Shown here: piece by piece, positions 24,560 through 33,324 of the stretch
Layout of the letters: each line of letters starts with the position of its first letter
Position numbering within the stretch: position 1 is the first letter of the stretch
Assembly (NCBI GenBank): GCA_020692355.1
Contig: JAIMKP010000009.1
Coordinates: 24,272 to 88,271, forward strand
Direction of reading: 5' to 3'
From: Desulfosporosinus sp.
GTDB taxonomy: Bacteria; Bacillota; Desulfitobacteriia; Desulfitobacteriales; Desulfitobacteriaceae
Length of the DNA: 64,000 nucleotides
Position numbers and translations under genes: made by a program
The notes under the pieces: generated by a model
Seen by the model: only the letters and a program-made list of their open reading frames with translations
Databases searched by the model: none
Told to the model about the DNA's origin: nothing

Positions 24560-26386
24560 GTGGTCAGCTTGCTTGTTGAGGATATGATCGATATTAAGCT
24601 ATCGTCTCTGGCTGTCTTGTCCAGACGGATGGAACTGAATGAAGTCCGCTCGATCGTTGAAGGAAACTCAAGCGTGCCTCTGTTTCCCCTCCTAGGAAAG
24701 CAAGGTGATGTGGAGTGCCTAGTGGATGGCGAGAGGGCGAGGCGTATCCTTCAAGCCACCTTGGTTAGTGATGCGGGGAACGAGGATCGAGCCAATCTAC
24801 CCGACACGGATCCGACAGAAAGTTTTAAAATATGGCCGTTACCAGGCCTATGTCTTAAGTTAGGTCGGCAGAAAGAGCTTGCCTGGGCCAATGATAATGC
24901 CATGCGCCTTTTGGATCACTTCGCCAACAATGACTTACCCTTTGTGTACGTCCTCGATGAGCACAACCGTTTGTTGGGCGGGGTGCGAAGGGACGTGGTT
25001 GCCGCAGGGGCCATTGAGCGTTCCTTAGATTTTATTCCGGTGCCTGAGATTTTCGATGCCCTCCATGATGCCATTATCATTATCGATAAAACTGGGACAA
25101 TAAGCTACCTCAATCATGCCTACTCCCGGCTTCTGGGGGTGTCGGCCCGGCGGATCGTGGGGCGGAAGATGGCGGAAGTCGAGCCGACCTCGGGATGTTT
25201 AAGGGTTCTCAACGGGGATGTTCCTTTGGTCAACGAACGGCTCCATATTCAGTCGCTCGATGTGGATGTGGTGGCCACGATTACACCGATTTATCGGGAT
25301 GGGGGGTTAAAAGGGGTCATTTCCGTTTTCCGAGATTTGGAAGAGACCTTGCGCTTAAGCCGCGAACTGGAGCGGTTGACTTCAGTGACGCACTATCTGC
25401 TGAACCAACTCGATGAGAAGAATGCACCTTCCTCAGAGTTTAAGAACATTATCGGAGCCAATGGTGGCTTCAAAAAATCCCTTAGCCTGGCAGCGAGAGT
25501 CGCAGGTAGCGATGTTCCGGTCATGATCCGGGGCGAGAACGGCGTGGGTAAAGAAATCGTGGCCAATGCGATTCATAAGGCGAGCAAGCGGGGGGACAAG
25601 CCTTTAATTCGAGTAAACTGTGCAGCGATTCCAGAAAACCTGTTAGAGAGCGAGTTATTCGGGTATGAGGAGGGGGCCTTTACCGGAGCCAAGCGGGGCG
25701 GCAAAATAGGCAAGTTCGAAATGGCCGATGGAGGAACGCTCTTCCTCGATGAAATTGGCGATATGAACTTGGCGATGCAATCTAAAATCCTGCGCGCGGT
25801 ACAAGAAAAAGAGATCGAAAGAGTGGGCGGCACTCGTCCTATTCCGGTAGATATCCGCATCCTGTCGGCGACCCATCGGGATTTGGAGACGCTGATTCAG
25901 AATGACGCATTTCGAGAGGATCTTTACTATCGGCTCAATGTCGTAACCATCAGTATACCACCGCTCAGGGAGCGTCAAGAGGATGTCTTGCTGTTTGCCG
26001 AGTATTTCATAGGAGTGTACAGTGAAAAGCAGGGGAAGGGTCTGATCAGGCTCTCTGAAAAGGTGAAGCAGATTTTTCTGGCCTACCATTGGCCGGGAAA
26101 TGTGCGCGAATTGCAAAATGTGGTTCAACATGCAGTGCTTCTCTGTGACAACAGCTTGATTACGGTGGATGAGCTGCCCCCGTATTTACGCCATGGCCAA
26201 GATTCCCAAACCGAACGGATGCAGGGTAGCCTGGATTTAAGGACGATTCTGGAACAGACGGAAAAGGAAACCATCCTGTTCGCACTTGAGAAGGCGCGCA
26301 ACAACAAATCGCTGGCGATGCGCCTGCTCGGGATCAATCGGCGAAGTTTTTATGACAAACTTAAAAAACATGGCATATTCTCGTAA
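24560..26386 (+). CDS. Sigma-54-dependent transcriptional activator with PAS sensor domain
   Basis: 608 residues. An N-terminal region of about 160 residues that I do not recognise precedes a PAS domain (about 165-270, ALHDAIIIIDKTGTISYLNH). The AAA+ sigma-54 interaction domain has Walker A GENGVGKE near residue 324, the GAFTGAK loop near 372 and Walker B GGTLFLDEIGDM. A Fis-type HTH ends the protein (NKSLAMRLLGINRRSFYDKL). It would open sigma-54 promoters in response to a ligand sensed by the N-terminus or PAS. Two -24/-12 promoters lie downstream, before the MFS and CoA-ligase genes, and are its probable targets. The start is uncertain: GTG 24560, or TTG 24569, which is better spaced from GGGAAGGG. 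Confidence 0.93.
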   Translation: MVSLLVEDMIDIKLSSLAVLSRRMELNEVRSIVEGNSSVPLFPLLGKQGDVECLVDGERARRILQATLVSDAGNEDRANLPDTDPTESFKIWPLPGLCLKLGRQKELAWANDNAMRLLDHFANNDLPFVYVLDEHNRLLGGVRRDVVAAGAIERSLDFIPVPEIFDALHDAIIIIDKTGTISYLNHAYSRLLGVSARRIVGRKMAEVEPTSGCLRVLNGDVPLVNERLHIQSLDVDVVATITPIYRDGGLKGVISVFRDLEETLRLSRELERLTSVTHYLLNQLDEKNAPSSEFKNIIGANGGFKKSLSLAARVAGSDVPVMIRGENGVGKEIVANAIHKASKRGDKPLIRVNCAAIPENLLESELFGYEEGAFTGAKRGGKIGKFEMADGGTLFLDEIGDMNLAMQSKILRAVQEKEIERVGGTRPIPVDIRILSATHRDLETLIQNDAFREDLYYRLNVVTISIPPLRERQEDVLLFAEYFIGVYSEKQGKGLIRLSEKVKQIFLAYHWPGNVRELQNVVQHAVLLCDNSLITVDELPPYLRHGQDSQTERMQGSLDLRTILEQTEKETILFALEKARNNKSLAMRLLGINRRSFYDKLKKHGIFS

Positions 26387-26433
26387 TCCGGATAGCCTTG
26401 GCCAATATGAAGGGTGATTTGGCGCGAGTCTAC

Positions 26434-26470
26434 TGTATGAGAAAACATACAGGCGTGCGCCAGACCATAC
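26434..26470 (+). promoter_or_regulatory. Palindromic activator site (UAS) upstream of the first sigma-54 promoter
   Basis: TGTATG-AGAAAA-CATACA (26434-26451) is a perfect inverted repeat, and a further CATACA half site lies at 26465-26470. The same hexamers form a palindrome at 28176-28190 before the second sigma-54 promoter. Its position about 180-220 bp upstream of the -24/-12 element fits an enhancer for the Fis-type HTH of the activator. Confidence 0.7.
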
Positions 26471-26653
26471 AGTTTCAAGGCTGGGCGTGTAGGCGTTACT
26501 TTACTGGGAACCGTTATTTCTAAGGTATGAAGGAAGTGGCTGGAACTGCTTCTCAGCCACAAGGCAGAATCTAAGCGGAGTTTTGGTTTGTAACGTGAAG
26601 GTGGGCGCACAATACGGGGTACAATCAAATAAGAGACAGAATATTTAGACACA

Positions 26654-26669
26654 TGGCACAAACTTTGCA
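26654..26669 (+). promoter_or_regulatory. Sigma-54 (-24/-12) promoter of the MFS gene
   Basis: TGGCAC-AAACT-TTGCA has the invariant GG (26655-26656) and GC (26667-26668) with correct spacing. It matches the family consensus and lies about 130 bp before the MFS start. Confidence 0.88.
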
Positions 26670-26796
26670 CACCCTCTTTGGCAAGACGTGAAAGGGGGTG
26701 TGGCTTTTTAAGTAAAGGGGTTATCGGGTTAGGCTGGAGCAGAACAGGGTGGGGAGGAAAGCTTGGCGATAGCTAGAGAGATGGAGGGAATAAAAC

Positions 26797-28143
26797 ATGG
26801 CGGTCATAACGGATACCACGCGAAGAAAGGTTTTGTCCTACCGTTGGTTAGCTTATGGTATGTTGGCGTTGGTCTATTTCTTTGTTTATTTTGATCGGTT
26901 GGCTCCAGCTGTGGTCTCCCCTGAACTGGTTAAGACATTCCATATCAATGCGGCCTCGCTGGGGTTGTTGTCCGCTGCTTATTTTTACCCTTATGCAGTC
27001 ATGCAGTTTCCGTCCGGGTTGTTGTCCGATTACCTCGGCCCACGGCGGGCGGTCAGCATCTTTATCCTCATCGCGGGAGTGGGGACAGTTTTATTTGGAG
27101 CCGCCCAGTCTTATGACATTGCCTTGGTCGGCAGGGGCATCATGGGGATCGGGGTGGCAGTGGTTTATATTCCTGTGATGAAGATTTTGGCGGTATGGTT
27201 TAGAAAGCATGAGTTTGCGACGTTAACGGGTGCTTTGCTGACGGTTGGAAATATTGGTGCCTTGGCGGCTTCAGCTCCTTTGGCCTGGCTCGTTGCCCAG
27301 GCAGGCTGGAGGGAGTCGTTTTATTACCTGGGCGGAGTCACGGTCGTACTTGCCATTTTGACGTTTACCTTAGTGCGCAACAAACCGCAGGACCTGGGAC
27401 TGCCGACCATCGATGCTATCGACGGGGTGCAAGCAGACAGTACAACCGCGAGTGCGACGGTTGAAGAGGAAATCCCACCCGGGAGAGCTATGAAAATGGC
27501 CGTGTCCAGTCGCAACTATTTTCCCTTAGCGATTTATGCGTTCTTTGTCTATGGGACCATGATGGGTTTTCAGGGTTTGTGGGGCGTTCCCTATATGATG
27601 GACACCTATGGGTTTAGCAAACAGGTGGCGAGCAATGTCCTGATGATGTGGGCTGTCGGCATGATTTTCGGTTGCCCCATCGCAGGGGTCTTATCGGATC
27701 GAATTTTCCATAACCGCCGGACTGTGGTGTTATTGGGTTCAGGAACTTACACGTTGCTTTGGCTTCTCTTGGTGCTCGCGCCAGGGGCGCTCAATGCGAC
27801 CCTGCTCAGTATCCTCTTCTTCGCGATGGGCTTCACGGGAGGATTCTATGTTGTGACCTATGCCCAAATCACCGAACTCCTCCCAAAACAGGTTGCGGGT
27901 ACGGCCGTTGGCGTGTATAATCCCTGGTTTTTCATCGGGGGAGCGCTCTTCCAGCAAATTATGGGGGTCATTCTCGATTCCTATGGCAAGGTCGGAAAGA
28001 TCTTCCCTGTCAACGCCTATCGGGCGACCTTCATCCTCTGCTTTGTGGGGATGATCATCGGCACGCTCGGTGTGTTCTTCAGTCGGGACACTATGACGCA
28101 GCGGCTACCTGGAACGGAGAAAGGGTACAGCATGAAAGCATGA
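26797..28143 (+). CDS. MFS transporter, probable organic-acid uptake
   Basis: 448 residues with about 12 membrane segments. MFS signatures are present: GLLSDYLGPRRAV after helix 2 and GVLSDRIFHNRRTV in the second half. It resembles anion:cation symporter / sugar-phosphate-permease-like members. It has its own sigma-54 promoter and UAS and lies between the activator gene and the CoA-ligase operon, so it probably imports the carboxylic acid that the ligase activates. That substrate link is inference. Confidence 0.87.
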   Translation: MAVITDTTRRKVLSYRWLAYGMLALVYFFVYFDRLAPAVVSPELVKTFHINAASLGLLSAAYFYPYAVMQFPSGLLSDYLGPRRAVSIFILIAGVGTVLFGAAQSYDIALVGRGIMGIGVAVVYIPVMKILAVWFRKHEFATLTGALLTVGNIGALAASAPLAWLVAQAGWRESFYYLGGVTVVLAILTFTLVRNKPQDLGLPTIDAIDGVQADSTTASATVEEEIPPGRAMKMAVSSRNYFPLAIYAFFVYGTMMGFQGLWGVPYMMDTYGFSKQVASNVLMMWAVGMIFGCPIAGVLSDRIFHNRRTVVLLGSGTYTLLWLLLVLAPGALNATLLSILFFAMGFTGGFYVVTYAQITELLPKQVAGTAVGVYNPWFFIGGALFQQIMGVILDSYGKVGKIFPVNAYRATFILCFVGMIIGTLGVFFSRDTMTQRLPGTEKGYSMKA

Positions 28144-28175
28144 CGCTTAGGGCTAGGCAAAAGTGTCTTGAATAA

Positions 28176-28190
28176 CATACAGGGTGTATG
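28176..28190 (+). promoter_or_regulatory. Second CATACA/TGTATG palindrome (UAS)
   Basis: CATACA-GGG-TGTATG is a perfect inverted repeat made of the same hexamers as the site at 26434, here in the opposite arrangement. It lies about 75 bp before the second sigma-54 promoter. Confidence 0.68.
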
Positions 28191-28264
28191 GATAGCCAAA
28201 CACTTAACCTCCTAAAGTGCGGGGGGAGTGAGGGAGGGGGCAAGCGTGCTGAATGACCCTCACT

Positions 28265-28280
28265 TGGCACGCTATTTGCT
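28265..28280 (+). promoter_or_regulatory. Sigma-54 (-24/-12) promoter of the acyl-CoA operon
   Basis: TGGCAC-GCTAT-TTGCT has GG and GC at the required spacing and fits the consensus. It lies about 45 bp before the CoA-ligase start codon. Confidence 0.87.
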
Positions 28281-28325
28281 TCTAAGCATGGCAGGGGGTT
28301 CGTACAATGGAGAGGAGGAAATGAG

Positions 28326-29666
28326 ATGCCGAACCACAGATTGTGGAGGGGGAACGGCTATGCACCTTATTGGGATGAGGAGTTAGAGACGATGCCCCGG
28401 GAAAAGATTAAGGAGCTTCAACTCAAACTTTTACAAGAAACCGTGGAGCTTGCTTATCACAACTCGGATTATTATCGCACAACCTTCGCGGCAGCCGGTG
28501 TTTCCCCGGAGAACTTGCACAGCCTCGATGACTTAAAGAAGTTTCCTTTTATTGACAAGAAGATTTTAAGAAAAAGGCAAGAAGTGGTTCCGCCCTATGG
28601 GGATCTGGTCTGTGTCCCCCATGATGATCTGGTCTACTTATCTGCTTCCAGCGGCTCAACGGGTGTGCCAACCGCCTCGCCATTTACCTGGCAAGACTTT
28701 GAAGACTGGCAGGATTATGAAGCCCGTTTGTTTTGGTCATCGGGCTTAAGACCAACGGATATCTATTGCCATTCGCTTCAGTTCACTTTGTTTGTCGGTG
28801 GACCGGATGTTGTGGGAGCTATGAAGGTGGGTGCGCTCAGTATTTGGGCGGGTGCCATCCCGTCGGAAAGGCTTTTGGACATCTTTCAGAAGTGGAAACC
28901 GACGGCGATTTGGACGACGCCTTCCTATGCCTGGTATTTGGGGGAGACCGCTCAAGGCCAGGGAGTCGATCCGATGCGGGATTTGGCAGTGCGGAGAATC
29001 TTTGTGGCCGGGGAGCCGGGAGGGTCTATTCCCGAGACTAGACAGCGCATTGAGGCCCTATGGGGTGCAGAACTCTACGATTACTATGGACTTTCGGATA
29101 TTTTCGGTGCCTGTGCAGGGATGTGTGAGGCCAAGAACGGTCTGCACTGGGCAGAAGACCATATCCTGGTCGAAGTCCTCAATCCGGATACCGGAGAGGA
29201 GGTCAAAGAGGGAGAACGCGGGGAACTCGTGATTACCTCGCTAAGGAAAAAGGCCCGGCCGCTTATTCGCTTCAGGACGGGGGATATCGTTTCCCATACG
29301 ACAGAGCCCTGTAGCTGTGGGCGCACACACTTAAGGCTTCACGGAATTCATGGCAGAGTGGACGATATGCTGATCATTCGAGGTGTCAATGTCTTCCCGA
29401 GCGATATCGAGAAGGTTGTGCGTCAGAATGAAGATCTGACAGGGGAATACCGCTTGGTGGTCAACGAGGAGAAGCATCTCGCGGTACTGACGGTGGAAGT
29501 CGAGCAAGCCGAGGGATATAATGCGAGTGCGGACAGGCTAGAACACGAAGTTGTTTCAGATATTTTTAAGATCCTGGGAATAAAGCCGCGTGTGAAGATC
29601 TTGCCGCCTAATACCTTGGAGCGGGCTACACACAAGGCAAAACGGGTATTTGATGAAAGAAAATAG
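28326..29666 (+). CDS. Phenylacetate-CoA ligase-like (PaaK family) acyl-CoA ligase
   Basis: 446 residues, typical of the PaaK branch of adenylate-forming enzymes. Motifs are the phosphate-binding loop SASSGSTGVPT (near residue 102), YYGLSDIFGA (A5 region), PLIRFRTGDIV, and the C-terminal hinge GRVDDMLIIRGVNVFPSDIE. It would activate a carboxylic acid to its CoA thioester with ATP. It is the first gene under the second sigma-54 promoter and is followed by the HpaB/AbfD-family enzyme, an acyl-CoA dehydrogenase and Etf. The true acid (aryl or other) is unknown. Confidence 0.86.
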   Translation: MPNHRLWRGNGYAPYWDEELETMPREKIKELQLKLLQETVELAYHNSDYYRTTFAAAGVSPENLHSLDDLKKFPFIDKKILRKRQEVVPPYGDLVCVPHDDLVYLSASSGSTGVPTASPFTWQDFEDWQDYEARLFWSSGLRPTDIYCHSLQFTLFVGGPDVVGAMKVGALSIWAGAIPSERLLDIFQKWKPTAIWTTPSYAWYLGETAQGQGVDPMRDLAVRRIFVAGEPGGSIPETRQRIEALWGAELYDYYGLSDIFGACAGMCEAKNGLHWAEDHILVEVLNPDTGEEVKEGERGELVITSLRKKARPLIRFRTGDIVSHTTEPCSCGRTHLRLHGIHGRVDDMLIIRGVNVFPSDIEKVVRQNEDLTGEYRLVVNEEKHLAVLTVEVEQAEGYNASADRLEHEVVSDIFKILGIKPRVKILPPNTLERATHKAKRVFDERK

Positions 29667-29741
29667 GCAAATTGTCAGCAATGTTCGAGGCGGAATTGTC
29701 AGAAGATTACAAGAAGATTAGCCGACGATCACGGATTGTTG

Positions 29742-29780
29742 TCAGGGGCCCCGACTTCGCTAGAAGTCGGGACTTCCTGA
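29742..29780 (+). promoter_or_regulatory. Strong hairpin between the ligase and the HpaB/AbfD-like gene
   Basis: CCCGACTTC-GCTA-GAAGTCGGG (29750-29771) is a perfect 9-bp stem, flanked by TCAGG and CCTGA that extend the pairing. No T-run follows. It may protect or process the polycistronic RNA, or limit read-through. Confidence 0.5.
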
Positions 29781-29814
29781 CCAATACATATGAACGATAC
29801 TCGGAGGTGAAAAT

Positions 29815-31275
29815 ATGACTTTGCGAACTCGCGAAGACTATCTGACGGCGCTCAAGGGGATGCGTCCAAATATTTACAAGTTCGGGGAACGGATCGAGGA
29901 TGTGACGACCCATCCCGCGACCCGGCGGGTGGTAGAGAGTCATGCCCGTGCTTTTGATGCGGTGGATGATCCGAAGCTGGCGGACATTTTTACGACGCAG
30001 TCGAGTTTTGACGGCGAACCGATCCATCGCTTTAATTCCCTGATGACTTCGCTGGAAGATACCCTGTACAACATGAAACTGAAACGTGCCAGTTACCGGA
30101 TGACGGGAACCTGCTCTGGAGGCACTTGCGTGGGCTGGAATGCAGCCAATGTGCTCTGGGCCGTAACCCATGACATGGACGAAGAGATGGGGACAGCCTA
30201 CCAAGCCCGTTTGAAAAACTGGCTTCTTCAAGCCCAAAAGAAAGGGCTCGTGGTGGCCGGGGCCTTAACCGACGCGAAAGGGGATCGGAGCTTAAAGCCT
30301 TCCCAACAGCCGGATCCGGACAGCAATGTGCATGTGGTAGAGGTCAGGGAAGACGGGATCGTGGTGCGCGGAGCCAAGGTGATGATTGCGGGGGTTGCAG
30401 CCTCGGATGAGATCATGGTTATTCCGGGTTCAGGGTATGGGGAAGATGACAAAGACTGTGCCGTCGCATTTGTGATCCCTAGGGATATCGAAGGGCTTAC
30501 GATTGTTGAAGCCCGAAGAGCAAGCGATTCGCGAGAATTCGAAGAGGGGTTTGATATCCCGGAAACCGGAATTACTCAAGCTTATCTCATGTTTGAGAAT
30601 GTCTTTGTACCCAATGAGCGAGTCTTCATGTGCAAAGAGTATAAGTACACCGGCAAAATCATTCAGTATTTTACAGCGAATTATCGGGCCTGCATCGGGG
30701 CCTGTGTGGCTGGGCAAGGTGATGTGATGATCGGGGCCGCGATGCTCATGGCGCGTACGAATGGACTCTCTGCCAAGACGTTTATGCCGAAATTAGTGGA
30801 CATGGCCCTTAACAATGAAACCACTTATACGGCCGGAGCGGGAGCGCTCGCCCTGGGAAAACAGCACGAGGCCGGGGTGTGGATGGCCGACTCAGTGGCT
30901 GCCCACACAAATAAGGTGTTGGTAGCGACCTTGCCTTATGAGACGAAACGGCTCTGCCAGGATATTGCCGGAGGGATCGGGGAGACAGGATGTCTGCCAT
31001 CTTATCAAGACTTTATGGATCCGAACATTGGGCCCTTGGTTCAGAAATATGTCAAAGGCGGGCAAAAAGTCACGGCCGAAAGCCGGGTGCGGGCTGCGCG
31101 GCTCGTGGAATGGCTGACCCTCGGGGCGGGTGTGCCAGGCACGATGCATGGGGGTGGCTCACCCGATGGGGCGAAGTTGGTTGTGCGGGCGGGGACGCCG
31201 TTTGAAGACTATGTCACATATGCGGCGAGGATTGCCGGGATCGAGGAGGAGATTCAGGATCCTGGCAGGAAGTAA
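29815..31275 (+). CDS. 4-hydroxybutyryl-CoA dehydratase / 4-hydroxyphenylacetate 3-hydroxylase family flavoprotein
   Basis: 486 residues, the family length. N-terminal TREDYLTALKGMRPNIY and the mid-region are typical of the AbfD/HpaB fold. In Clostridium aminobutyricum AbfD the 4Fe-4S cluster is bound by Cys99, Cys103, His292 and Cys299. Here I see Cys100 and Cys105 (one residue wider), Cys297 in the Cys299 position, and Tyr290 where His292 would be. The flavin site looks intact, but the cluster may be absent or altered. It could be a dehydratase/isomerase on a CoA ester in the ligase-dehydrogenase-Etf pathway. The residue comparison is from memory, without an alignment. Confidence 0.75.
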   Translation: MTLRTREDYLTALKGMRPNIYKFGERIEDVTTHPATRRVVESHARAFDAVDDPKLADIFTTQSSFDGEPIHRFNSLMTSLEDTLYNMKLKRASYRMTGTCSGGTCVGWNAANVLWAVTHDMDEEMGTAYQARLKNWLLQAQKKGLVVAGALTDAKGDRSLKPSQQPDPDSNVHVVEVREDGIVVRGAKVMIAGVAASDEIMVIPGSGYGEDDKDCAVAFVIPRDIEGLTIVEARRASDSREFEEGFDIPETGITQAYLMFENVFVPNERVFMCKEYKYTGKIIQYFTANYRACIGACVAGQGDVMIGAAMLMARTNGLSAKTFMPKLVDMALNNETTYTAGAGALALGKQHEAGVWMADSVAAHTNKVLVATLPYETKRLCQDIAGGIGETGCLPSYQDFMDPNIGPLVQKYVKGGQKVTAESRVRAARLVEWLTLGAGVPGTMHGGGSPDGAKLVVRAGTPFEDYVTYAARIAGIEEEIQDPGRK

Positions 31276-31352
31276 TTCCAGAAGAAAAGTTAGGTTATTA
31301 TGGAGATAGACTCGCCCTAGTCATTCAGGCTTAGGAATGGAGGAGAAATAAC

Positions 31353-32498
31353 ATGCCGGAATTGAAGTTTTCGGAAGCCCAGGAGATGCTGCGTAAAGTC
31401 GTGAGAGAATTTGTGGAGAAAGAAGTCGTTCCGATCGCCCACCGGATCGATGTGGAGAATGAGTGCCCCGTCGATGTCTTCAAGAAGATGGGGACGCTCG
31501 GGTTCGCGGGTGTGTTTGTGCCGCAGGAATATGGCGGCGCAGGTATGGGTTTGACAGAACGGGCGATTATTTTGGAAGAAATCAGCCGCCATGCTGCCGG
31601 GTTTGCCATGATCTTGATGACGCATCATTTGGGCGTGGAAGCGATTCTATCCTATGGCACGGAGGAACAGAAACGGAAATACCTGCCCGATTTGGCCTCA
31701 GGCCGGAAAATCGGGGGTCTGGCTGTGACGGAACCCTCGGGAGGATCCGATGTCGGCGGGCAGCAAACGAGTGCGGAATTTAAAGATGGGCGCTGGGTGC
31801 TTAATGGGCGCAAGTGCTTTATTACCAATAGTTCGAATGCGGATGTCACCGTGGTTACGGCGCGAACCGGCGAAGATGCGAAAGGGCGTCCGGCCTTTGG
31901 AGCCTTTATCCTTGAGGCCGGGACACCAGGGTTTGCTCCGGGACGGGAGGAAAACAAATTTGGCCTCAGAGGTTCGGGCACCGGGGATCTGCTCCTGAAT
32001 GACTGCGAAGTTGGGGAAGAAGCACTTTTGGGTGCCCAGGGCAATGGGGCGAAGCTCGCTTTGGCAACGATTGCCAAAGTGGGTCGAACCGGCATGTCTG
32101 CGATTTCGGTGGGGATTCTGCGGGGTTGCTTGGAAGAAGGGGTTAAGTTTGCCAAAGAACGCATTCTCTATGGCAAACCGATTGCCAAGTTGCAGGCGAT
32201 TCAGCTGGAAATTGCCCAGAATCGGGTGGACTACGAAGCAGCCCGGTTACTCACCTATCAAGCGATCGGGTTGAAGGAATCCGGGGCCAACTGTGATGCG
32301 GAAATTGCAGCAGCTAAGTACTTCTCAACCGAGGCCGCTGTACGCTCCGCGAAGCGGACGATAGATCTGATGGGCGGCTACGGGGTTATGAACGATTACC
32401 CGGTCGGGCGTTACCTGCGGGATGCGATGGCGACGATTCCTTCAGGAGGGACATCGCATGTGATGCAGCTCGTGATCGCGGGGCAGACGCTCGCCTAA
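31353..32498 (+). CDS. Acyl-CoA dehydrogenase, probable non-canonical active site
   Basis: 381 residues with the ACAD signatures GGLAVTEPSGGSD and the late helix LMGGYGVMNDYPVGRYLRDA. The FAD-dependent family oxidises acyl-CoA to enoyl-CoA and passes electrons to Etf, whose genes follow immediately. The catalytic-base segment, usually YEGT, reads SGGT at residues 364-367, so Gly365 stands in the place of the glutamate. The alternative position used by isovaleryl-CoA dehydrogenase also seems to lack a Glu (KERILYG). The second ACAD at 50915 has a normal YEGT. AATGGAGGAG precedes the ATG. Confidence 0.9.
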   Translation: MPELKFSEAQEMLRKVVREFVEKEVVPIAHRIDVENECPVDVFKKMGTLGFAGVFVPQEYGGAGMGLTERAIILEEISRHAAGFAMILMTHHLGVEAILSYGTEEQKRKYLPDLASGRKIGGLAVTEPSGGSDVGGQQTSAEFKDGRWVLNGRKCFITNSSNADVTVVTARTGEDAKGRPAFGAFILEAGTPGFAPGREENKFGLRGSGTGDLLLNDCEVGEEALLGAQGNGAKLALATIAKVGRTGMSAISVGILRGCLEEGVKFAKERILYGKPIAKLQAIQLEIAQNRVDYEAARLLTYQAIGLKESGANCDAEIAAAKYFSTEAAVRSAKRTIDLMGGYGVMNDYPVGRYLRDAMATIPSGGTSHVMQLVIAGQTLA

Positions 32499-32511
32499 AA
32501 GGAGATTTGCG

Positions 32512-33309
32512 ATGGAGATTGCGGTTCTTTTGAAGCCGGTGCCGGATCCGGCGCAGTATGATAAGATTCAGATTGACCCAGCAACAGGCATTCTCGTCCG
32601 GGAAGGGCTGAAGACCGTAATCAACCCGGAGGATAAGCATGCCTTGGAAGCGGCGTTGCAGCTTAAGGAGCAATACGGTGGTCGGGTGGCCTTAATCGGT
32701 ATGGCTCCGGCTAGCGCTGTTGAGACCTTCAGAGAAGGCTTGGCGATGGGGGCGGAGGAAGCGTTTCTTTGCAGTGACAGGGCCTTTGCGGGGGCAGATA
32801 GTCTGGCGACCTCGCGGGTCTTGGCGGCGGCAGTTAAGAAGGCGGGGCCATTTGATTTAGTGCTCAGCGGCAGCACGAGTGCGGATGGGGGAACAGCGCA
32901 TGTTCCTTCTCAGGTTGGGGAGCTGTTGGGCTTTGCTCATTTAACCCATGTGATTCAGTTCGAAATAGGTTCGGACGGGTTGGCGAGTGTGAGAACGAAG
33001 ATGGAAAACGGCTACCGGGAGAGCCGCGGGAGGCTGCCTCTGGTTTTGGGGATTCGGCGGGAGCTGAATACCCCGCGTTATATTTCCCTGATGGGCATTA
33101 TGGCGGCCCAAGGTAAGCCAGTCCACGTTTGGAGCCTGGATGATTTGGGCCTGGATAAGGGAAAAGTGGGTTTAGCCGGTTCACCGACGCAGCCAGGGAA
33201 GCTTTACCAGCCGGACATGAAACGGAAAGGTGAAGTTCTTCAAGGGGAGGCATGGGAAGTGGCTCAGCGCCTCGTGGGGATATTCCGTTCGACAGGTATC
33301 CTGGGTTGA
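32512..33309 (+). CDS. etfB: Electron transfer flavoprotein beta subunit
   Basis: 265 residues, typical for EtfB. The opening IAVLLKPVPDP is characteristic, and the AMP/FAD-binding region LVLSGSTSADGGTAHVPSQVGELLG is present. With EtfA it accepts electrons from the acyl-CoA dehydrogenase just upstream (14 bp apart). Whether it bifurcates electrons cannot be decided from what I can see. Confidence 0.93.
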   Translation: MEIAVLLKPVPDPAQYDKIQIDPATGILVREGLKTVINPEDKHALEAALQLKEQYGGRVALIGMAPASAVETFREGLAMGAEEAFLCSDRAFAGADSLATSRVLAAAVKKAGPFDLVLSGSTSADGGTAHVPSQVGELLGFAHLTHVIQFEIGSDGLASVRTKMENGYRESRGRLPLVLGIRRELNTPRYISLMGIMAAQGKPVHVWSLDDLGLDKGKVGLAGSPTQPGKLYQPDMKRKGEVLQGEAWEVAQRLVGIFRSTGILG

Positions 33310-33324
33310 TGGGGGTGAGTTGGA

